A model generated the notes under the pieces. It was not told the origin of the DNA. It did not search any database and saw nothing but the letters and a program-made list of their open reading frames with translations. A program made the translations under genes and the position numbers. Source: Acidobacteriaceae bacterium (GTDB lineage: Bacteria > Acidobacteriota > Terriglobia > Terriglobales > Acidobacteriaceae). From it: a DNA stretch of 5,511 nt. This document shows positions 1-5,511 of the stretch, piece by piece. Every line of letters starts with the position of its first letter. Positions within the stretch are counted from its first letter, which is position 1. Where the stretch lies: positions 1 to 5,511 of the forward strand of contig JASIJX010000504.1 in assembly GCA_030049955.1 (NCBI GenBank). The letters run 5' to 3'.

Positions 1-254
1 CCACGGTCCTTCAGTTCGCGCAGAAAGGCTGCCCAGCTCGCCTTGTCTTCCTTGGAGCCCTCACTGACGCCCAGAATCTCCCGATAGCCGCTCTGCGCGA
101 CGCCGATAGCCACAAGCACTGAGACGTTCTTTACCTCGCCGCCCCAGCTGTGCTTCAGCCACAGCCCATCAAGGAACACATAGGGAAAATCACCCACCAG
201 GGGGCGGTTCCGCCACTCGTTGACACCGCCCAGGGATCTCGAGAATGAACGGGA
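1..254 (-). pseudogene. IS256-family (mutator-type) transposase, 5'-truncated fragment running off the left edge
   Basis: The minus strand reads as the central part of an IS256-family DDE transposase, which in intact elements cuts and joins the insertion sequence ends. Visible hallmarks in order are an EWRNRPL segment, FPYVFLDG, WGGEVKNVSVLVAIGV, GYREILGV and SWAAFLRELKDRG. The Asp of FLDG (codon 168-170) is the expected first residue of the DDE triad; the second Asp and the Glu would lie to the left of the window. The frame is closed by TGA at 255-257 just upstream of the conserved part, there is no start codon in a sensible place, and the N-terminal DNA-binding region is absent, so the 5' half is missing. 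I see no terminal inverted repeat at the break. The family call is secure. Whether the remainder is intact to the left cannot be seen. Its orientation matches the recombinase genes, but it is probably an independent remnant. Confidence 0.88.
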
Positions 255-265
255 TCAAGATCTGA

Positions 266-283
266 TTATTATCCTTTATTATC
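266..283. repeat. Two direct copies of TTATTATC, one helical turn apart
   Basis: TTATTATC occurs at 266-273 and again at 276-283, giving a 10-base period. The pair is flanked by TCTGAT and ATCAGA (261-266 and 281-286 approximately), a 6-bp inverted repeat, and the complementary GATAAT follows at 295-300. Sites on the same face of the helix can bind a protein cooperatively, but nothing here names one. It sits just beyond the break in the IS256 fragment. Chance occurrence in AT-rich DNA is possible. Confidence 0.45.
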
Positions 284-305
284 AGATGCATAGCCGATAA
301 TCTCC

Positions 306-317
306 CGGCAAATGCCG
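306..317. repeat. Short inverted repeat CGGCA-AA-TGCCG
   Basis: Perfect 5-bp arms at 306-310 and 313-317 are separated by two bases. It may be a protein site or chance; with a 2-nt loop it would be a poor RNA hairpin. Confidence 0.35.
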
Positions 318-389
318 CAATATGCTACGAGTCAGCCCATTCTTATATTTGGGTACCTGATACCGGTTCGAGACGATTGGCATCCTTGA

Positions 390-403
390 TTTTTGAACAA
401 AAA
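390..403. repeat. AT-rich inverted repeat TTTTTG-AA-CAAAAA
   Basis: Perfect 6-bp arms at 390-395 and 398-403 flank two bases. It lies about 25 bases from the long inverted repeat at 428-464, on the side away from the genes. It could supply a T-run to transcripts leaving gene B, or be a bend or binding site. No specific role is supported. Confidence 0.4.
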
Positions 404-427
404 ACTACAGGCTACAACCACAAATGA

Positions 428-464
428 CAACCTGAATACAGCCGATAGAACTGTATTCAGGTTG
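428..464. repeat. Perfect 14-bp inverted repeat with 9-nt spacer; candidate recombinase core site or operator
   Basis: CAACCTGAATACAG at 428-441 is exactly complementary to CTGTATTCAGGTTG at 451-464, with spacer CCGATAGAA between. Pairing stops at the next bases outward (A427, C465). Two inverted arms of about 11-14 bp around a spacer of 6-9 bp is the known layout of tyrosine recombinase core sites, where one monomer binds each arm and strand exchange occurs across the spacer. It lies about 310 bases beyond the end of gene B, in a gene-free stretch, which suits an attachment site of the element. Alternatives are a transcription factor operator or a hairpin terminator; the latter fits poorly because no T-run follows directly on the minus strand. 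The repeat itself is certain; its function is inference. Confidence 0.75.
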
Positions 465-516
465 CGCACGAGTGCAGTTATCCCGGCGCATTCCCTGAAA
501 ATGATTCGAAGACCTG

Positions 517-532
517 CTGCCTGAAATGGCAG
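517..532. repeat. Short inverted repeat CTGCC-TGAAAT-GGCAG
   Basis: Perfect 5-bp arms at 517-521 and 528-532 have a 6-base loop. It could form a small hairpin in a transcript from either strand, but has no adjoining T-run. Function unknown; possibly chance. Confidence 0.35.
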
Positions 533-536
533 TGCG

Positions 537-546
537 ATTCGCGAAT
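537..546. repeat. Palindrome ATTCGCGAAT
   Basis: A perfect 10-bp palindrome lies five bases after the previous inverted repeat. A symmetric dimer-binding site is possible; no regulator is identifiable. Confidence 0.3.
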
Positions 547-771
547 TAAATCAGAACTCATGTGTAAGAGTACGATGCGTGAGCGCACGACCTGCTTGGC
601 GATCGCGCAAATCGGACCGACTTTCCGTCTGCGAAAGTACTTTGATTAATTCAACATTCCCAATGCAAAGGCAGACGTAATTCCGAACATTGAATAAGCA
701 ATTCCGCAATTCAGGGCAAGCTTATGCTCATTCAACGTTGCCTGCCGGTAGAGAGAAAGTCCCAGGTTCGA

Positions 772-3213
772 TCAACCCAATTGCTCTGCATTCTTCTGGG
801 ATCCGTCCCGACCGGGCTCCAATTTTGTTCTACTGGGCCGCACCATCGATCCGCGATTTCGGCCGCTCCAGAGTCGAACCGGAATTGAATTTATTCCGCT
901 GTGAGCCTCCCAGTATCGCCAAGTTGAATCCGGCAGGCCGCAGTAATTCCTGACCAATGCCGGATCGGGCCGCATCAGTTCGGAGTCCGACAAGAATACA
1001 GAGAGCAAATAATCGGCCACATGTACGTAATTCTCAAGCGTAGTGCCTGGTGAGCTATGACCGAGTAAACGCGCGAGCAGGAACGCGTATTTGCGCGTGG
1101 GATACGTGTGCCGGAAGAGCGCCGCCTTCAACTTCGCGCATTTCGACAACCACTCGTTGGTTTCTTTCAGCTGCGGAAATAGAACTGGCACGCACTCCTG
1201 GTCCGCAAACAGGAGAGCGAGAAACATCCATGTGCCGAATCCGTGACGGAGTTGATGAAAATGTTCTTCGCCGCTGTCTGGCGTATCCGCAGACCTCATA
1301 AGCTGATTAATCCTATTAAATATCTTTTCGGATACCGGATTGAGATCGCGTTCCGCTATTCCAAAGAGGCAGTCCATTGGACCGACTGCGGTATTGCTTA
1401 ATCTGTGCTCTTTCCACTTCCGGAGTCTCTCGAATTCACCTTCCGTCAAAAGCACTCCCATCGGGATACGGCGTTTGGCATTCGGCGATTTGAGTTTGCG
1501 TTTTTGAGTTGGGCGGACGATCAGGTCGCCACGGCCTCTGACAAGTACATCCTGTACCTGCAGGTACAAGGCTTCCAGCCGACGCAAACCGCAGCGAAAT
1601 CCCAGAACCACAAGAAGCCACGCGATCTCTCGCCTCTCCCAAGGCTCGTCGTCCGGCCATTCCTGCTCAATCCGCGTCAGCAGTCTATGGTAGTCATCGT
1701 GAGAGATTGGATTTGCATCGACATCGGCCAGTCCAGTGGGGAACCATGGGAACTTCGGTTTCGGGCCCTCACCGGGCTCTCGGGATTCCGACAGGTAACG
1801 GTCAAATTCACGCATAGCACGGGAAAGGTCGCCTTTGAGTGTGCGGTTGAATGACGCGGGGCCGGTAGCCTCCATTGCCTGCCAGTAGAGTTCCGTCATC
1901 GATTCGGCGTCCTGCCCAATTGGATTCACGTCCTCAAGAAATGGACCAAGATAGCGCCCGAGAACTCCGACCAGTCCTATTGCTGCCTTTGCCGTGTATT
2001 TCTTTCCGGATGGCGAGTTGACGGAGAGGAACCAAAGAGCGAAGTCCGCGAAAACTCTCACAAGTAGCTGCTCGGAATCTTTGCTCAGCCGACCGAGCCC
2101 CTGTTTCGCTTCGCTATCCTCAATCCTGTCCAGGACGGTTTGCAGCCAAAGCGGATCATCTGATCGTTTCCGCCGGGGCTGGTTGGTGATCGTTTCGTTG
2201 TTCGCGAAGTCCGACGCCGGTGCAAGTGTGTGGCTCGGAACCCGCGATTTCGTAAACCGATTCAGGGCGGGGCGGGTCAGCGAATGCGAAATGATTTCCC
2301 GGCTCGCGTATCGGGCCAAGATGGGAGAAATCTGCGTGTGGGCCACGATGTAGCTGGCCTGCAGCACGGATTCCAGTCCCTTAAGGCCAGATATCTGTTC
2401 GGCTTTCAGGAAGGTACGGAATTGTTTTCCGAAGCGTTTGAAGATGGTAGCGTCCGAAGGCTTTTTCTCGCCGGAGGGCTTTATTTCAGGCGTGAGAAAA
2501 TCCTTGACCGTATTAGCAGCGGTTCGGGCCCAAAGCATCGCTGTTAATGGATCCGGTTGCCAGCGCCGAAGTTCCGAATTCGCGAATCCATTCCAGCTTA
2601 GGGACAGCTCTACGTGGAGCTGTCCGTCAACAATCAACGTCCGCTCCTTCATCTCCGGAATTGCACGCAGAAGTGCCGCCAGGGATGCGCCGCTGAGCAG
2701 ACCTCCATGGAGAACGGCGGACAGGACGAGTGCATTCAGATGCGATAGACTTCTCCTACCGCCGCCTGAATCATCTTCCCGATGCAGAGCTTCGACCCAA
2801 CCTGCAAGCAGATCTTTGGCCTGGTTATAGTCTCTGAGCGCCGCTGCGACATCCCCACTGAATGGGTTTTTATACCGGTAAGGCGGCACTGGAATGCGGG
2901 GGAGCTCGACTGTAATCCGGTTCACGCTGGACCAGCGAAGAGCCGCTTTTCTGAGAAGCCGAAGAAACTCCCGTGCCTCGTCGTCCTCACAATGATCGAG
3001 AATTCGCGTTTCAAGCGTCCGCACGTCCTGCGCGTCCCAGGGTCCGGCTTCGTCACCGACCAGAACGCGTCCAAACCGGGAGTCATGTTCGGTCAGGAAT
3101 TGGAGCAAATGAGGCAGCGTCTTCCGCTGTTCTCGCCGGCTTAGGTATAGGCTTTTTGCGTCTGCGAAAATGTTCGACTTCTGGCACGTATTCAGCGATT
3201 GAAGTTCCATCAT
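772..3213 (-). CDS. Large tyrosine recombinase/integrase with complete catalytic set (gene B)
   Basis: About 813 residues from ATG at 3213 (numbering used here); most integrases have 300-450. The C-terminal catalytic domain (about 502-737) shows Arg I in GLRRLEAL (R544), a hairpin Lys near KSPNAKRRIP (likely K575), HQLRH (H653, R656), LLGHSSPGTT (H719) and the nucleophile in LENYVHV (Y729, codon 1027-1029). All residues for DNA cleavage through a 3'-phosphotyrosine are therefore present. A helical core-binding-like region lies at about 377-477, and a basic linker (PRRKR) near 346-350 separates an N-terminal module (about 157-297, with LHGGLLSG and LRRWQPDPLT) of uncertain fold. Between R656 and H719 there is an insert of about 40 residues over usual integrases. 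The start is uncertain: ATG 3213 or 3210 has no clear ribosome site, and TTG at 3108 has GGAAGA upstream and overlaps gene A by only 26 bases. It probably follows A in one transcript by translational coupling. Family call secure; exact element type unknown. Confidence 0.87.
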   Translation of the reverse strand: MMELQSLNTCQKSNIFADAKSLYLSRREQRKTLPHLLQFLTEHDSRFGRVLVGDEAGPWDAQDVRTLETRILDHCEDDEAREFLRLLRKAALRWSSVNRITVELPRIPVPPYRYKNPFSGDVAAALRDYNQAKDLLAGWVEALHREDDSGGGRRSLSHLNALVLSAVLHGGLLSGASLAALLRAIPEMKERTLIVDGQLHVELSLSWNGFANSELRRWQPDPLTAMLWARTAANTVKDFLTPEIKPSGEKKPSDATIFKRFGKQFRTFLKAEQISGLKGLESVLQASYIVAHTQISPILARYASREIISHSLTRPALNRFTKSRVPSHTLAPASDFANNETITNQPRRKRSDDPLWLQTVLDRIEDSEAKQGLGRLSKDSEQLLVRVFADFALWFLSVNSPSGKKYTAKAAIGLVGVLGRYLGPFLEDVNPIGQDAESMTELYWQAMEATGPASFNRTLKGDLSRAMREFDRYLSESREPGEGPKPKFPWFPTGLADVDANPISHDDYHRLLTRIEQEWPDDEPWERREIAWLLVVLGFRCGLRRLEALYLQVQDVLVRGRGDLIVRPTQKRKLKSPNAKRRIPMGVLLTEGEFERLRKWKEHRLSNTAVGPMDCLFGIAERDLNPVSEKIFNRINQLMRSADTPDSGEEHFHQLRHGFGTWMFLALLFADQECVPVLFPQLKETNEWLSKCAKLKAALFRHTYPTRKYAFLLARLLGHSSPGTTLENYVHVADYLLSVFLSDSELMRPDPALVRNYCGLPDSTWRYWEAHSGINSIPVRLWSGRNRGSMVRPSRTKLEPGRDGSQKNAEQLG
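3083..3213 (-). other. Out-of-frame overlap of gene A end and gene B start
   Basis: Gene A ends with TGA at 3085-3083, while the best ATG of gene B is at 3213, so about 131 bases encode both a basic proline-rich A tail (RRRKKPIPKPAR) and the B N-terminus. If B instead starts at TTG 3108 the overlap shrinks to 26 bases. Either way no room is left for a separate promoter, which supports co-transcription and coupled translation. The real start of B decides how long this overlap is. Confidence 0.6.
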
Positions 3214-5511
3214 TTTTAATAGGCGCAAAGCCGAGTTCCCGGAGGATCGCCGCCAAGTCCCTTTCCATGAATTCGCAGTAGTCAGTAAAACGAAATGTAG
3301 AGAATTTGCCCCACGGTTCTTCGCCCCGGAAGAAATGAGCGAGCCAGGCAGAGACATACTCGGGACAGATCCCGCGTTCGATCAATTCCGTTCTGCCGAA
3401 ATGGCGCGACGCGTTTATCGGAAGCTGCAGAAACCTGTTCAGGATTGTCTCAATCGTAGATGGTAAGGCCTTCGAGATCACCAGGCTGTCATCCAAGAAG
3501 AATGGCCGGCCTGCCATCTTGATCTTGCCAAGGCGAGGCGATATTGTCGTCAGCAAGTGATCGCAAAACGCATTGATCTGGTCAAGAGCAAAACTGGGTA
3601 GACGCACTAGGCGCGATTTTGCGCGATCAATCGGCCCCTTATCTTGAAAACTAGACATCCCAGACGTCTGATCGACCTCGTCGGGATAAATGAAGGGTTC
3701 CTCAATGGCGCGGAAACCCACCACCCATCCCACAACCAGCAGGGAATAAAGGCAATATAGATTGTCGCGTTCGATCCAGTCGGGAAGGCGTTCCTGCGAG
3801 CTGTCACCCTGCGATTCTGTCTCTATTTGGACTCTAATCTTTGTGATCGCTTGCTTGACACTCTCGACTGATGGACAGAGCCGGCTCCCCACTGATGCTC
3901 CATGCGTATCTGATTCGATGACCCTATGCTCTATCATCTTGCATCCAAGAGCAGTCAGCTCCTGCAGTATGCTCGCTACAGCTTCCCGATATATCGTCCG
4001 CAGGCTTGTGACCGATGGCGATGCGTAAAACCGGTCGTCTCTGGCAATATCAACATCTCTTCCGGTGATGAGTGCAGCGGCGACAAGATCCCCTCCGGTC
4101 AAATCGACGATCCTTTGGAACAGCATGTACCCGATGCGGTCGAGTGTTACACGTTCGAAAAGGTTGGTGGACCTTTCGCCGGGGCGTGCCGCCAGCCTAT
4201 CCTTTAGAAGCGTCTGGTAATAAGCGGCATTTTCCTGAAAGATTCGTATATTTAGCCAGGTCAAACCCGTGTCCAGTTGGCGAGCAATATGAGGCCGAAG
4301 AATGTCTTCTACCCCCGCATAGTCCGGCAGCGCGAAAACCGGGACGCAGGATCGAGCGCCGATCCGTTGGGCTCGTGTTTTCCGCAGGGCCTCAGAAAAC
4401 GGCAAGGGCAGCGCCCGAATTCGCCATTCAGCGGACGACGGCGATGAAATTCCGGAAGGTAAATGGAACCACAAATCGCCGCTCGGATCGCTTGCGTCGG
4501 CAATGATTTCGAGGGGAAGAACCTCCTTAGGCATGCGACCCGTCCAGAGCAAAACGTTCGCGAGTGCAAAGATTTCGACGGATTCCGGATCTCCGCTGTT
4601 TGCACTCTCCTTGAGCTTGAGCCATGCATCGGCAAGTTCCTCGTCCGCCAATTCATTCAAAGACCAGGGCAGATATTGGTTCCGCATTTCCCGCCATCCG
4701 CCCCTATCCAGGCAAACGCCGCGATCGTCTTCCGAAAGGTCAATCGAGCTAGTGAAAAGATAGTTTCCGGGATGATCCCCGGTCGCCAAAATCTGCGATT
4801 TCAACTCGGGATTCGGCTTGTTCCGCGTGTATCGGCTGATGCCTGTCCCTTTGCGCCGCGGAGTACCATCTCCTCCGTCATTCTCCTCAAAATCTTCGTC
4901 GTCGTTATCTCCGGATACTTCAAAGATAGCCTCAGGGCCCAGCCCGACACGCTGCTGCCTATCCGTCTCTGTCTGATTGGCAGGAGAAGAATGGAAACCT
5001 GTTTGGTCCGCCTGACGATTTCCATCTCCCGAATCTGGAGGGGTTTCCGGTTCAGGAGATTCGGATCCTCCGACCTGGCCGGAGAGCTTCCTTGGTTCGG
5101 GATCATAGGACCCTCTCAGACCCCATTCCAGCAAAGCTGCAACGTCTCTGACATCGTCGCGTAGCTTGTGATTCTGCTCCGGAACCTTAGTGCGATACGT
5201 CCAGAGATCATTGGCAAACTCTTCACGCATTCGGTCGGGTCTGATTATCGATACGAGCAGATCTTCGTAGGGATTTATCTGGTCACTTGTGTTGAGAGTC
5301 CGCGTAACATGCTTCAAGGGAAGGCTGGTGCGATATAGATGTCCACGGGCGACGCGCCGGCACTCTTCATCGGTCTGCCATTCGGCGGAAACAATCACCC
5401 GTTGAACAGCGAAATGCGCCAGCATCATGTGGCCTTGGAGGATGCGCAATCCTCGATTCCACCCGGAAACCGGAGGATTTTCTAAGAGGAGACAATAAAG
5501 AGGATAGGAAG
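3083..5511 (-). CDS. Very large tyrosine recombinase-like protein with two catalytic-like modules (gene A), 5' end open to window edge
   Basis: Residues are numbered from TTG 5449, giving 788 aa. The frame has no stop from there to the right edge, and the upstream codons read protein-like (LLLENPPVSGWNRG), so the true start may lie outside. TTG 5449 does have GGTGGA about 8 bases upstream, so it remains possible. In order: an N-terminal region (1-115); an acidic, Pro/Ser/Gly-rich, probably disordered linker (115-205) with a DNDDEDFEEN cluster; a middle module (290-490) resembling a degenerate recombinase catalytic domain (LLWTGRMPKEV, RIRALPLP, TLDRIG, ITGR, RFYASPS); and a C-terminal catalytic domain (560-740). 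The last shows Arg I in GFRAIEE (R580), a probable hairpin Lys at K604, NASRH with Arg II R682, AWLAHFFRGEEPW (H705) and candidate nucleophile Y724. Asn679 stands where His of HxxR is expected. It likely works with gene B on the same element. Membership of the tyrosine recombinase superfamily is well supported; activity is uncertain. Confidence 0.82.
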   Translation of the reverse strand, partial: SYPLYCLLLENPPVSGWNRGLRILQGHMMLAHFAVQRVIVSAEWQTDEECRRVARGHLYRTSLPLKHVTRTLNTSDQINPYEDLLVSIIRPDRMREEFANDLWTYRTKVPEQNHKLRDDVRDVAALLEWGLRGSYDPEPRKLSGQVGGSESPEPETPPDSGDGNRQADQTGFHSSPANQTETDRQQRVGLGPEAIFEVSGDNDDEDFEENDGGDGTPRRKGTGISRYTRNKPNPELKSQILATGDHPGNYLFTSSIDLSEDDRGVCLDRGGWREMRNQYLPWSLNELADEELADAWLKLKESANSGDPESVEIFALANVLLWTGRMPKEVLPLEIIADASDPSGDLWFHLPSGISSPSSAEWRIRALPLPFSEALRKTRAQRIGARSCVPVFALPDYAGVEDILRPHIARQLDTGLTWLNIRIFQENAAYYQTLLKDRLAARPGERSTNLFERVTLDRIGYMLFQRIVDLTGGDLVAAALITGRDVDIARDDRFYASPSVTSLRTIYREAVASILQELTALGCKMIEHRVIESDTHGASVGSRLCPSVESVKQAITKIRVQIETESQGDSSQERLPDWIERDNLYCLYSLLVVGWVVGFRAIEEPFIYPDEVDQTSGMSSFQDKGPIDRAKSRLVRLPSFALDQINAFCDHLLTTISPRLGKIKMAGRPFFLDDSLVISKALPSTIETILNRFLQLPINASRHFGRTELIERGICPEYVSAWLAHFFRGEEPWGKFSTFRFTDYCEFMERDLAAILRELGFAPIKNDGTSIAEYVPEVEHFRRRKKPIPKPARTAEDAASFAPIPDRT

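Larger units (their letters stand above)
255..771. other. Gene-poor intergenic stretch rich in inverted repeats
   Basis: These roughly 500 bases lie between the stop of gene B and the broken IS256 fragment. I find no convincing coding sequence on either strand and no tRNA or other RNA gene. The stretch is more AT-rich than its flanks and holds a 10-bp-period direct repeat (266-283), short inverted repeats (306-317, 390-403, 517-532), a palindrome (537-546) and one long perfect inverted repeat (428-464). The boundary of the recombinase-bearing element probably lies somewhere here, because host-like or IS sequence begins again at about 254. That placement is inference; no duplicated flank can be seen in a single window. 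Confidence 0.6.

Noticed and set aside
399..464. Intrinsic terminator for the A-B transcript using the 428-464 stem
   Set aside because: On the minus strand the run of T (404-399) begins more than 20 bases after the stem rather than directly after it, so the usual terminator form is not met; a weak role cannot be excluded.
646..774. Gene B frame stays open for 41 codons after its TGA, to a TAA at 646-648, suggesting a stop mutation or readthrough
   Set aside because: An open run of 41 codons is not rare by chance, and the peptide shows no recognisable domain; only homolog lengths could revive it.
752..790. GGTTCGATC resembling a tRNA T-loop, which would be a natural integration site next to integrase genes
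   Set aside because: The bases on each side do not pair into a T-stem and no acceptor, D or anticodon arms can be drawn around it.
690..953. Plus-strand open frame of 87 codons beginning at TTG
   Set aside because: It overlaps the end of gene B antisense, begins at TTG, has no clear ribosome site and its protein matches nothing I recognise.
3214..3357. Start of gene B at the farthest ATG (3357), giving 861 residues
   Set aside because: This would overlap gene A by 275 bases, including its conserved catalytic-domain end, and the added 48 residues look like out-of-frame noise.
4463..5164. Plus-strand open frame of 233 codons
   Set aside because: It lies wholly antisense to gene A, whose own frame shows recombinase motifs; the peptide is Arg/Ser-rich without domain features, typical of a shadow frame.

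Overview
The window looks like the edge of a bacterial mobile or genomic-island region. It holds two long, consecutive minus-strand genes for large tyrosine-recombinase-like proteins, then a gene-poor stretch of about 500 bases, then a truncated IS256-family transposase at the left edge. The transposase fragment resembles those common in Proteobacteria, but an insertion sequence travels between hosts, so this is only a weak hint about the organism. GC content is moderate, and the intergenic stretch is visibly more AT-rich than the genes.

Layout from right to left, in the direction of transcription. Positions 5511-3083 hold the 3' part of gene A. Its frame stays open to the right edge, so its true start may lie outside. 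Positions 3213-772 hold gene B, whose likely start overlaps the end of A by about 131 bases in a different frame. Positions 771-255 hold no gene I can support, but several inverted repeats, chief among them a perfect 14-bp inverted repeat with a 9-nt spacer at 428-464. Positions 254-1 hold the broken transposase, also on the minus strand, running off the left edge.

A and B each end in a tyrosine recombinase catalytic domain. B has a full Arg-Lys-His-x-x-Arg-His-Tyr set. A has a divergent set, with Asn in place of the first His and a displaced candidate Tyr. A also appears to carry a second, degenerate catalytic-like module in its middle, and B has an extra N-terminal module of unclear fold. 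Adjacent, co-oriented, overlapping recombinase genes recall multi-recombinase elements such as Tn554 (TnpA/TnpB/TnpC), the recombinase-in-trio (RIT) elements and the gamma-mobile-trio (GMT) modules. I infer that A and B act together, perhaps with another gene to the right of the window, to move or integrate the element. The 428-464 repeat just past the last gene is a candidate recombinase binding or attachment site. No cargo gene, tRNA, rRNA or CRISPR array is visible.
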